From: Anisakis pegreffii
Taxonomy: Eukaryota; Nematoda; Chromadorea; Rhabditida; Anisakidae
Direction: 5' to 3'
Length of the DNA stretch: 64,000 bases
Assembly: GCA_035041965.1 (NCBI GenBank)
Contig: JAPYMA010002035.1
Location: 50,683 to 114,682, forward strand
This document shows, piece after piece, positions 12,662-24,000 of the stretch. The notes beneath the pieces are model-generated. The model worked only from the letters and a program-made list of their open reading frames with translations, did no database searches and was not told where the DNA came from. A program made the position numbers and the translations under genes. Within the stretch, counting starts at the first letter, position 1. Every line of letters starts with the position of its first letter.

Positions 12662-13548
12662 CGACTGCAGTGAACCGCTAGATATTCAGCTATTCACATT
12701 AAGCCGTCGATAACAACTAGAATGTCGATGTTTGAAGGATTCGAAAATATTTTTGTGGGCACAGCAATACGTAACTGAACGAAGCACATGATTTGTGACA
12801 TGTATTGCTCCTCGTCAGCTCGTGTCAGGCTCAGGCTGAAGCCCATGCTAAAGCTTAGGATGACATACAGGTTGAATTTGGACCAATCATAGTTTTCACA
12901 GTTTGTCGTTGCCCTCATTTTAACTCTTTCGAGAGGATGTTTCCACCATTAAACCTTACCGCTCCATATAAACTGTAAAGTATCGATGAGCACTCTGCTC
13001 CGCCGTTTCGAATAACCAAATACACAACCTATAAGAAGTATTCGGTTGCAAATTAACCCCTCTTTAAGCTAAATGTAAGCCTGGACTTCAGCATAGCCCG
13101 ACAGTAGGTCTAAATGAATCAGCGTATGAGATTACACTGCTTCACTATGACTCCCAGCATGTAGCAGAATCTAACCGCAAGACCGAATCTTGTAAATTTG
13201 TGCTTTTCAACCACATCATCTGAGAACCGACTACTTGGCAGGATGCCAGCATTAACAAAATTTAATAAATTTCAATTTCAGTTCATATAAGGTGAATTAG
13301 ACCGAAGTTTGGATAGCAAAATGGAGAAAAACTGGGATTCGAAGTGAAGCTGGAAATGGAAGTTCGGATGAAGTGAATTTCTACGTACTGAAGAGGTTCA
13401 ATACGAAATTCACAAATGCCAACCACACAAAGATGCATTTACGAAAAAAACCGCGTGTGTTCTAACCATTATGGAGGCCACTTGTAGACCTTTCAAATTT
13501 CTTTCCCTCGTAAATTCCACTGTATTTGTTTTCTGTTTAATGTTTTCT

Positions 13549-13622
13549 AAAAATTGTTTTCCAGTCAGTTTTCTGTGCTCTCGAAATTAGAACAAAAAGC
13601 GTGATTTTCTTGTTTGAAATGT
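13549..13622 (-). repeat. Repeat unit, possible Tc1/mariner debris, copy 1
   Basis: Nearly identical to 14170-14243. On the minus strand the second copy lies inside a frame reading IDWKTIFTDED; this copy has a frame-breaking change. Confidence 0.4.
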
Positions 13623-14169
13623 ATGAAAAATTTTTGATATATTCTTAACTCTGAATTGATTGATATTCTTCTATACTCGTCAAAATTGATATTCTTAACT
13701 CTGAATGACAAACGATACTTTCATTTACAAATGAAACCCAAAATATCAAATTAAGCAAACCGAAGTACCAACGGTAAAAACACCTGTAGGAATGGTTTGA
13801 ATTCCGGAGGAGCACAAAAGAATGAAGAACTTGCTGACGAATTGCAAATGCAGATTGTCTTAATGTGTAAATTAGATTAATTTAATTGAAGAAAGCCGAA
13901 GAAGGTTCACAAAAGAGCTTTCATTTCTCTTACTTATCCCAAAAGATCCATTAGAAGGAATCTCGAAATTGAATGACATTGCTCATCTCTATTGACAAAC
14001 TTTTAAATCAAATATAAACATATTTACATAAATTATATTATACTACGTTTTTTCCTTCTCCGCTTTTTCTGTGACCCGTAAAGAATCGGTCTACTCACAG
14101 CTGTTGTATTAATATGTAGTTTTCTAAAAACTTCAACGTCTTCCCCACACAGCCAACTGTCTTCATCTG

Positions 14170-14243
14170 TAAAAATTGTTTTCCAATCAATTTTCTGCGC
14201 TCTCGAAATTAGAACAAAAAGCATGATTTTCTTGTTTCATATG
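14170..14243 (-). repeat. Repeat unit, possible Tc1/mariner debris, copy 2
   Basis: Partner of 13549-13622, shared core TTCTCGAAATTAGAACAAAA-like. It sits within a 63-residue minus-strand open frame that resembles a transposase catalytic segment only over about ten residues. Confidence 0.4.
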
Positions 14244-15450
14244 CTACTAATATGACTGAAAATATGAGTACGAATTCCAATTCAAAAATCATTTGTACTT
14301 TTCAATTTTTGATCCTTGGATCACTCACAAAAGAATATGACGTCGTTATCTATCAATCATCCCGTTCTGTCTCCATCGGCAATAATATTTTCATCATCAC
14401 CTATCAGACAGATGATGTTAACGTCATCATGCCTGCCACATTGCTCGTGAACATGCAAGCTTGCTTCTTACTCACTCTATAAAGGTTCACTCTCTAATTC
14501 CACTCGAATCGTTTCAACTCTTCAATTAATTCCTTTCCAGGTCTCCTTTGATCAGTTATTTAGTGATCATTCATCAGTGCAATCTTCCTCACTTAGCCAT
14601 TAAACCATTTCAACGTATTATTCTAATGAATGCTTACTGATTTTTCCGTATTATCTACACATGAGTTGATTTATTTTTTTCAACTTCACTTTTTCATCGT
14701 GTTTTTACATATTATATTTTAACATGGTGGTCTTCAAGTAACCTCATCTAAGCGTCATTGAATAAATTAAAGTAAAGTATTGTTGAAGTATTTGTCAATA
14801 ATCAAATCAGCAAAAAGTTATAGGAAACACCAAAAAATTCTTATTCCTGATTTGAATGGAAGGTGTTGTGTTCAAAATACCTGATTCAATAAAATACGAT
14901 GTGTCATCTCTTTGTTTGTAATAAAAGTGAAGCGTTTCGATGTGACCACTTCAAGGCCGTTCTATACGTTAGAACGTTATAATGTCTATTGTAACAAATA
15001 AATGTTATGCTATGCAGTAAACAGTAAAAAATACTCTGTGTAGTTTAACCTCATTCGCGTCCATCATATGCATGCTTTTAAGCTAACGCTTAGACTAGGC
15101 GAACTTGTGCGTTCTATGCTGTGCGCCCTACGTCATCCATTAACAATGTGTTTTATGCCACACACATTGTGTACGAATCGGAAATGAAATCACGCGTTTT
15201 GTATTTGAGGGCCAAACCTAAAACTAAGTCTGAGCTCAAGCGTAAACGAAGTTCTCAGGCCATCTTGCGGTATCCGGATTGAAGAGGTGATAGTTCAAGG
15301 AATGTGACTAGCCACAGTCGGCAATATTGTATTATTGTTTATTCATCAGTATAGAAGAATATGTTAAGAATTATATCACATAAAATGAATATATCGATTC
15401 GCGTTAATTGATGCAGTATTGATTGATAGGAACTTCATGAAATAGCAACC

Positions 15451-15458
15451 ATCTTCAG
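15451..15458 (+). other. 3' splice acceptor 15 nt before the BPNT1 start (probable spliced-leader site)
   Basis: ATCTTCAG followed 15 nt later by the ATG at 15474. No plausible upstream exon was seen, so a trans-spliced leader is likely. Confidence 0.4.
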
Positions 15459-15473
15459 GAAGTAAAACACGTC

Positions 15474-17207
15474 ATGAGTAGGTATCAAAACGACTTGAAG
15501 GCTGCTGATGAGCTTAATACAACCACTACCAATAATAACACAGATACGATGTGGTCAAGAGCTTGTTTTTTAACGCGTTTGGTTGCTTGTTCTGTACGCG
15601 TTTCTGAAACTGCCGGTCGAGTCATAAAGGTATTTGTTCATTCATATCTTTGAAAATATGTAAAAATTCCTTTTTCATCATCACATTGTTACTTGTTATT
15701 GGTGCATTGTTTATTATTGTTATTATTAGTGCTATTATAAGAAAACGAAATCTTTAAAGGATATAATGCGAAATGGTGATCTGAAAATAGTTGATAAAGG
15801 CCACGGTGGTAAGGAGGATTTTCAGACTGAGGCTGATCGATCGGCACAATATTGTATCATTAAATCATTGCAAAACAAATTCGGATCTCAACTTACTGTT
15901 ATTGGAGAAGAGGTGTTTTTTCATTCTTATTTTATGCGATAGTTGTTCATTAACCATTATATTTCATTATCTGCTTTACTGTTGTTATTACTACCAGTAG
16001 TGTTTGCAGGAAGTTGTATCTGCTGTACCTTACATTGATGCGAGCTACTCGAAAGAGGTGCTTAAATTCGATGAAAAGTGTTCGAAGGAGTTGCGAGAAA
16101 TTGATGTTAATGATGTCAGTTTTTGTTCATTCATGTCTGATTACTGTTAATATTATTATTGTTATTATTATTATTAATTATTATTAATGCTATTGTTATT
16201 ATTACATAATTTGTTTAGGTGGTTGTATGGGTTGATCCTTTGGATGGTACTTGTGAGTTTGCTCAAGCAAATAAGAATGGATCGCGTATGTTTATTAATT
16301 TATTTGATCGAATACAATAAGAGAGTAATAATGATTTATTTCAGCGCTTCTACAGCAAGTAACAGTTTTAATAGGAATCAGTTACAAAGGACGTTCAGTG
16401 GCAGGCGTAATACACCAACCTTATTGGGGTGAGAAACAGGGTGGACGAACAATCTGGGGTATTGTTGGTGTTGGCACGCATGGAATTGATATTGTTAGAG
16501 GTGATTTTTTGATTGCTGATTCATTTGGATTGTTTGAATGTTTCATTGATTCAGATCGAGCCGAACGTGTCGTTGTAACAACACGAAGTCATTCGACAAC
16601 AACAGTTGCTGATGCGTTAGAAGCATTAAAAAGAAATGGACTTGCTGATGAAGTGCAGCCGGTTGGTGGTGCCGGATACAAGGTGGCTTGGCTTTATTTT
16701 TGTATTGGTTATTAATTGCTTATTACTTATTTAGGTTATCAAATGTCTCGAGGGTGCAGCAGCTTATGTGTTCGCAAGCGCAGGTTGCAAAAAATGGGAT
16801 ACAGCCGCTCCTGAAGCAGTCATTATTGCAGCAGGTTGAGATTTGATAGTATCTGTAATATTGTAACAATAGTAATGCATTCCTTTAGGAGGTAAACTAA
16901 CAGATGTAACGGGTCGACAATTATATTATGGCGCAGATGCACAGATCAATAATACCGGAGGAGTTTTAGCAACTTCAAGCTGGGTTAATCATCAGGTTGA
17001 TCAGTTTTTAAATCACAGTCTTTTGTCTTTTGAAAATGTAGTTTTCAGTGAGAAATGTATCATTCTAAGTTTCACTGTATTATTTTAGCGATTTAGTTCC
17101 ATTTTAATAAGAATGTCATTAGCCGTTCATTGCAATTTCAGGATTATGTGAACAGCATACCGAAATTTGTGAAGGATGCTCTGCCAGAGTTTTCGAAAAA
17201 CCGTTAG
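15474..17207 (+). CDS. BPNT1: 3'(2'),5'-bisphosphate nucleotidase (inositol monophosphatase superfamily)
   Basis: Hydrolyses 3'-phosphoadenosine 5'-phosphate to AMP in sulfation metabolism, and in this family also some inositol phosphates. Eight in-phase exons: 15474-15629, 15760-15912, 16010-16114, 16219-16285, 16345-16682, 16735-16834, 16889-16995, 17142-17207 (363 residues). Family marks: [16 protein letters not shown] (metal-binding Glu102/103), VDPLDGT (residues 143-149, metal-binding Asp144 and Asp147), [21 protein letters not shown] and [12 protein letters not shown] with Asp295. These cover both IMPase signatures. The usual DPLDGTKEY is DPLDGTCEF here. The N-terminus is about 30 residues longer than in mammals and Thr/Asn-rich. 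No signal peptide; cytosolic. The exon 3 donor is GTCAGT. Confidence 0.93.
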
Positions 17208-19218
17208 GAATGCACTGATGGTTCAATATGAGCAACGAATAGAAGATTACTGAACAGTTCAATTGTAATTACCATCTCATTAATGAAATTTAATTGCAAT
17301 TGTGTTGCATAATATCATCAGATTGAGTTCGTTCGATCATAATGTCCTCATCACTTTAAACTGCTCTATTCGGAAATCTTTCAATGCAAATGTCTATCAT
17401 TGATTATATTTTCAGTTATTATTCAATCAATATTGTATCGACATTTTCTGTGCGAATGTTATGTAAAATTACTGTTATTCGGGTTTTCAGTCCGTGATTG
17501 TAATAATCTCAGTGAATTATTACAAACTTTCATCGTTTCATATTCGAATTGTAATCGAGCAATTACGATGATTTTCACTGTGGTCACTGATTGCTATTAT
17601 TTCTTAAACTGTCAATTCCTATAAACTCTTGATCATCTCAATATGCGCAGTTGACGTCTTTCACCGTGTGATGTTATTCATTGTAGTAATAATTATGATT
17701 GTTTATTGGTATTATATACTATCATTTATTATTATTGTATGAGTAAACTAAATTCATTTCACATTTAACTACTGACAAATCGCTACGGGATCACTTGGGC
17801 CGTATATTTCAGCTCCAAAAAAAAGCAAAGTTTGAGAATTTATATCGAAAAGAAACCAGCTTCAGCTTTCAGAAGTGAACTCTGTGTCAAAACGACAAAT
17901 TCCTTTACTCCTCACCGGAATAAGAGAACAACGCAAGAAGGAATTGTATTCATGGCTCAGTCACAAACTGGAGCAGAACTTTCCAAACGAAGTGGCTGTG
18001 CCTCACTTTCCATCCCCATTTGCACGACGAAACTCTCTCTTTGGTGAGCAAGTACACCATTTGTACAGCTCACGAGCACAAATGCATTCAAAATCAGTAA
18101 GTACATCACTATAGAAAAGAGTTAATCTAACACTAAAGAAAAGCACGATTGCGTTACTTCCATGTGCAAATATGGCGACTTGTTAAAAAATGAAAACATC
18201 GTATAGACATACATCGTTTTTGAATATTAACTGAGTGATCTGAAAAGAGCAAAAATAGGATGAGCACTCACAATCAGTTCATAACGCACGCCACATTCTG
18301 ATAGAGCACAAACTCACCACCTTTCAGGAAAATATCAACGGGACATTTCTATTGAGGACTGATTACCTGCAAGTCTTACACTGCCACCTTCTTGTGGATT
18401 CACAGACCATTGGTTCACCCGTATTTGCATTTCACAGTTGTGAATATCTGGGATTGTAATGAAATTGGAGCAATGATCAACAACATGATAACGTAACTGT
18501 ACGTTTTGTAGTGTTTGGGTGCAGTTTGTGTGAGGAAGAATAATGAAGATGGAACGTACAAATGTGTTAAATAAAGCACTGAGGCATACGTTTTTACAAA
18601 TATCTAGCGTGAGCATCGAATGCGTAGTGGTGTTGCAAACTGCTGTTTTCATTGAGCAACAGTTTTTGCTTTCTAGCTGATGTGCTGTCCGAATGAGCCA
18701 GTAGTGGTGCTAAAGCTGAACTGCATCCAGCACCAATCAGAACTACAGCCTTGTGAATGTATAGCCGCTTCTCGCATTCATAACCAACTGTTTATGTGAT
18801 TCTTACAATTCATTCAGTTCACTTTGATTTCATTTCCACCAAGAAGACCATTTATGAATATATGTATTCTTGTTCGATTATTCATTTGAAATTAACTCAT
18901 ATTGTGGACAAAAACGTTTTATAGCTAAAAGAATATTTGTACAAAGCAGATGTTAATTGCTATTCATGAATCATTCACTTTTTCAAAACAACCCATTTGC
19001 TATTTACGAGAAATTTTTTTATTCCATATTTTTTCTATTCCATTTTTTCGCTTTTCAAGTCATTTATTGTTCGTTTTGGTTTTTCGTTTAAAAAATTATA
19101 GTATTTTACGAACATCTGTTCCAAATAAGTCTTTTATTGACCATTTTTCGTCTATATAAACACGTATCAATGATCGGTGTATTACAGAAATAATTGCAAT
19201 TGAAAAGCACCACTCTGA
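17208..19218. other. Gene-poor interval with two orphan exon-like stretches
   Basis: On plus, 17873-18096 lies between a clean acceptor (GCTTTCAG) and a perfect GTAAGT donor. It reads GIREQRKKELYSWLSHKLEQ and FARRNSLFGEQVHH, but no neighbouring exon was found. On minus, about 18340-18652 is open (HVVDHCSNFITIPDIHNCEM, then VNPQEGGSVRLA) and ends at a GTAATC donor. No family is recognised for either. Each could belong to an undetected gene. Confidence 0.35.
17873..18096 (+). CDS. Orphan coding exon, unknown protein
   Basis: An internal-exon shape: AG acceptor, 74 codons open, GTAAGT donor. Composition is basic/aromatic, hydrophilic, with no membrane segment. Start and remaining exons were not located and no family was recognised. 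Confidence 0.35.
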
Positions 19219-20733
19219 ATGCGATTGTTGAACGGTAATCCCACGACTCTGTTCATTCTACTTGATCTGTTGGGTGCTTTCGTGAACGGTCACACCTTTG
19301 CACTGGCAACGAACAGTCGGAGTAAGAGACTGAAATCGCTGACTGTTCAACCGAAACAATTCGCTGTTGACGAAATAGATACAGTTTGTTGCATTTTTAT
19401 CCTTACTTACTTATAATATCTCAATAAAAGTTTATGCTTCTATCTTATCGAAGATATCACTAAGCAATTGCAATTGGCCACTTTTTCCTTTGTTCACATC
19501 CCATTTTTGACGAAACCAACGACAACGGTTGTCTCGTGAATTATTCCTCTTCATGAAATTCCAATGTCGTTTATTGATGCTTAATGTTCGTCGGTGAGCA
19601 GGTTTTTGCACGGGGGTCCCCGCGGGAGTAAATTGGACGGTAGATCCCCGCAAAAAAGCCGGGGAGCAAATTGCGCGGAGTAGCACTCACCGCGTTCTTC
19701 GTCGAGGTCCCCGACGGGGACCCCGCTCTCCGACGAACACTATTGATACTATTGAAGTGTACTGCTACTCTACCGTATTGCCCAATGTTTCTATGTAGTA
19801 ATAACATGTGTTTGCTCTATATTTTTCTTTCATTTATAGCCATGCTATATATGTGCAGCTGCATGGAAGTTTCGTCAGCACAATAATGTTATAAATCGAG
19901 AAGAGGAGGCGAAATTATCCGAGGATGATGAGAAGGTTATTCATGATTGAATAATAATTCCTTTATCGGTTCCATTCTATTGACAAAAGAGATAATCGAA
20001 ATGAAATTACAGTGTTGTATTTCATCGGTGATTCATGATATTGAAGAAACGCTCAAAAAAATGAATCCAGACGAATGGACAAATAAAGCGATTAATATTG
20101 ATCAACTGCAGCTTGATACCCAACAAGTACAGACATTCTTTTCATTTTGTACGATGACACTGACGCTGATGTAATAGTCGGAAATTGGTTTTGTGATTAT
20201 TATTATTCAATTGATTTTTTCAATTTCAGTTCGTTAATCGTACTTCATCAAGTCGAACAAGCGTTAATCAATTGAAGAAACAACTGGATGTACTCAACGA
20301 GAAATGGTCAAAGTATGCACTGCAAAGAGATTTTAATAAGTGGGCAGCGTTGAGGCATTGGCTACATATACCGGGTTTAATGCGACGTATAAAGATGATT
20401 CAAAAAGATTTACGCAATGGACGGCAAACGTCCCGCAATAAACGTCTTAAAGAACGAATAGATAACGCTGAAAATACTCTTTATGGAATCAAGAGTCGAA
20501 TTCGTCATTTGTATGCAATCTATCATCGTGAATCTAAATCGAAATCACCAGTTGCCCATTTCAAGAAGCAGTTGCAACTGGCCGTTCAGAGACGACGTCA
20601 GACACCGACGTTGTCTCACCGATACCGATTAACACCTTCACCAAACAGTATTAGCAGCAGCACATATCAACACATTCCACGTTCATCCTCTACTTATTCC
20701 TCTCGCAACAGTTTAATGAATGCTCGCTACTAA
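19219..20733 (+). CDS. Secreted helical protein, paralogue 1 of a pair (unknown family)
   Basis: Four in-phase exons: 19219-19321, 19859-19935, 20013-20126, 20230-20733 (265 residues). Exon 1 gives a signal peptide, MRLLNGNPTTLFILLDLLGA, ending near FVNGHT. Exon 3 is amphipathic (VIHDIEETLKKMNPDEW). Exon 4 is long-helical and basic (QLKKQLDVLNEKWSKYALQR, ALRHWLHIPGLMRRI), with a Ser/Arg-rich tail ending NSLMNARY. The protein at 25.7-26.7 kb (minus) has the same four-exon plan, the same positions and phases of introns 2 and 3, and the matching core ALKYWIELPSIRYRL. I recognise no domain, so no function is proposed. Intron 1 carries a 155-bp GC-rich inverted-repeat element. A splice acceptor about 30 nt before the ATG may be a leader trans-splice site. 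Confidence 0.72.
19585..19739. mobile_element. 155-bp GC-rich inverted-repeat element in an intron
   Basis: Ends TGTTCGTCGG (19585-19594) and CCGACGAACA (19730-19739) are exact reverse complements, and the next few bases also match apart from one mismatch. The interior is rich in GGGGTCCCCG-type palindromes, in contrast to AT-rich flanks. No coding capacity and no clear target duplication. It is inserted in intron 1 of the secreted-protein gene. Confidence 0.6.
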
Positions 20734-20828
20734 TGCAGGCGGCCATCTTCGCTTCATAATACCAGTCATTCTATTATCACTCCATCATTTCATATTTTAA
20801 TACACATTTTGTCATAATCAGGAACATG

Positions 20829-20940
<112 letters not shown>

Positions 20941-21060
20941 CGGCAGTATTCTTGTTTATGTACAATTGGTATATATTTTAAGATAGTTACAGATTGATCA
21001 CCATTAGCTGAGAGTAAGAAGACCTGAACGGTCGTATTTGATAAGTTGACGTTGTTGTTA

Positions 21061-24000
21061 TCAGGTGGTAGTATTTTGACGGAAGTGAATCTGGAAAGAT
21101 GGTTTGAATAAATGTTGTTTTTGCAGATGTGTGAACGAATGAACGAATATCAACCTGTTATTTGGTACGGAACCAACGTAAATGAAGGAAACCATATAAG
21201 GATGAATGCATTCATTTCTTAGCTCATGCATATGGTGGTTATGTGCGTACAAAACGAACACACGCATTGGTGGCAGATTGACGCGATTCGCAAATCTGAA
21301 TTCATTCGATTGATTGGTTGATTAATTGTTTTGATTTGATTCCAACTCATTTATTCCCCCTATTGATTACATGAAATAAACACATGCAATTAACCCTATC
21401 ACAATGTTATTGATAAAGTTGTAATCTTTGGACGATAATACTTGCTACAATTACAAAAATAATAAAAGTGCCTTTAATTTCAACGATAATCATAATAATA
21501 ATAGTAACAGTAACGAGTTTTTTTAAAGCAACTTACGTAATTTGCAGAAGTTGCTTGATTTTGATATAGCTGAATGCATCAAGATGATGTAAATTGATAA
21601 AAATTGGCATATTCGTTGAATTCCGCAAATTTTCTAATTCATTTTGCAGCCATCGAAATGAATTTGTTACGATCCACTCTGTGAAAGGTGCATCGATTTT
21701 GGTTGCATAATTAGGACGATATTGTAGCTGTATTATTTTAGCGCATTGATCACCTAAATTTATTATTATTATTATTTCTGAAAAATCAATCATTTTGTCT
21801 TAATTGATCGGCATTTAATCTTTTCCAGTTATTCATCTTCTATAAATATTCATCCAAGCTGGAGTTGATGATCATTATGAATCTCAAAGCCATCCTTCAA
21901 TCATTTCAATTCTATAGTGACCGCTGATTCATTAAGATCCTTAATAATGTTTTCATTCTCACAGTTCGTTCATTTATTGCAAAAATATGTTGATGTTTGA
22001 TACTAGACCGCAATTCTATCGAATTCCGGCATTTGACCATTTGTTTACAAATATCAAATTTACTGCTGTTATGATTGTATAATCTACAGAAATGGATTTG
22101 CAAAAAAAACGATAATTAACGATTGAAATAAGATGTAATTTGTTATGTATTCATGAAGCGATTACCATTTTCACTACATACTCTGACTGAATATGCAAAA
22201 CTACCACTGTATGAAGTTTTCAAGAAATAAAGTGTATCTTTTTGATAGTCCAACGTTATACCATATTTTTCTGCATATTTTACCAACCTAAATCAACTTT
22301 GTTATTTCAGTTATTCTTCAAATGCTGCAATCACCCTGTATGTGCTCTTCTTTCCAAATATTCTCTCAATAGTGGGTGTGCGCTTTAAGCATTCTGCATC
22401 GATTTCAGCATTTGATCGCACAAAAGTATAATATCAGAGATACAAAAAACCATTAAATGTGAAGTGAAAAGTATTGAATTAAAATAAATTAAATTAAGCA
22501 CCAAAATAACATTCGATTTGCACAATGATTACTAACACAATCATTTACGTTATTTTCATAGTCATGATTACCGAGACCCGGTAATATTCGAAGTGGTATT
22601 TTATGAATCCATTCGCGCTGCAAATAATCACATTAGTTTCAAGCATGTAAGCATTACATGATTGCCAGTCTAGAGGCAGTTCGGTCACAAGTCAAAAATT
22701 GCTCATTAAAGGTTTAAAAATTTTCAGCTAATCGCAGATCAGGATGCGAGTGAGGCCAAATCGCCCATCTCATCTTCTCCGTTTCGCTGTATGCAGTAAA
22801 CGCTCTGAATACGCTTTAAAAAGCCCAAAACAACGATAATGTGCTCGTGGCGTTTGGACGACGCACTCTGCGTCGTCCAAATATTATGTTGAAAATTATG
22901 AAAAATATTATGTTCTATTCAGCACTCGAACTTTTCAATATGCTAATGAGCGTTACTTGGCTTACATTAGTCCATGAAAGTCAAAATCGCCCACCGCCAT
23001 CCAAATTTGCCTACTTATCGACATTTTTTCGCCAGATTCACCCAATCAGATGCCATTTTCAGCCGCCGGAAGTTAATATTGACTAGGTTGAGAAACCTTG
23101 GATTAAAGAGTCCCTGTCTGTTTGCACAAAATAGAACGTTCGTTTCCATTACCGCATTTTGTCTTGTTCCCATGCTCATTGTCATTATTTCAACATACAG
23201 CTACCTGCCCATGTACTGCACCAAATGTATGGAGTGTTGATTAGTGCATCAAGCTCAGGGATGTCTACCAATCATCAAAATCACATTAATCCCGTAGGCA
23301 AGGTGTTCAGCAAACGCAATCCACAAAGTTCATTTACCATTTCGAACTAACTCAGATGCTTTTTTAGATGATTACTGCCGTGACCTGATCGACAGCGATC
23401 ATCACCCCGACCGATTGCTATTCAGTGCAGTACCTAATTGAATATTGCAAAGATTCGTGAGAACGCTGTGATCACATAATATACGTTTAACTACAATCTT
23501 TTCATTCGTTCCTTTTTTATTTAACAACACAGCTTTTCAGATTCCTTGTGCACCCTCAAACTTTGAAAGTAAACACAAAGTATATTTGCTAATTTGTCCA
23601 TTTTTTGTTGTATCCACCACCGATATTTTATTACATTCTCCACCTCATGTACCTGATGGACAAAGTGACTGACTAATGCGTGTGAATGGAAACAGAGGAA
23701 AAGATCAAGCAAGTGAACCATCTCTTTCGAATTCAATTCCTAGAACTTCAAGCAAATAAGTTGTATGGTATTCCGCCGAATTTAATGCATAATGGTTAGG
23801 GAATTTTCGATGGAGCCTTAGCTTATGCCTCAAAGTAGGTGGGGTATGGCTTATGCGCCATTTCTTTCTGGCTTTGGCCTGTAACAATCTGTTCCGGATT
23901 TGGAAAAACTTTAATGGAGTTGTGAACCCGATGAGTGAAAGAGTGCCTTTTCCCAAGCGATTTATTACAACAGAAGCACAGTTCACCCATTCGTTGCCTT

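Larger units (their letters stand above)
9827..12780 (+). pseudogene. Decayed EndoU copy with transposon insertions
   Basis: Exon-like segments: 9827-9983 (EDVSEVLSKLVKLDKNAC..., ending in a GT donor with the same 2-nt phase as the first exon of the intact gene), 10638-10773 ([11 protein letters not shown]...), 11120-11212 ([14 protein letters not shown]...). The fourth, from 12738, starts FENIFVG and then runs into a stop after a few divergent residues. The exon equivalent to 4060-4150 was not found, and nothing matches the C-terminal EndoU part. The retained start of the fourth exon again has Asn where the catalytic His belongs. The intron before it holds a 943-bp hAT-type element and a separate 140-bp GC-rich repeat. 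Loss of the 3' half and the early stop support a pseudogene. Confidence 0.75.
12781..15473. other. Intergenic, with repeat debris
   Basis: No gene recognised. It holds a duplicated ~75-bp segment (13549-13622 and 14170-14243) and a short local repeat, GATATTCTTAACTCTGAAT, at about 13638 and 13688. On minus, 14033-14224 is open and contains IDWKTIFTDED, a phrase like the second-Asp region of Tc1/mariner transposases, followed by a lysine/arginine tail and a stop. The rest is AT-rich sequence without visible structure. Confidence 0.4.
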
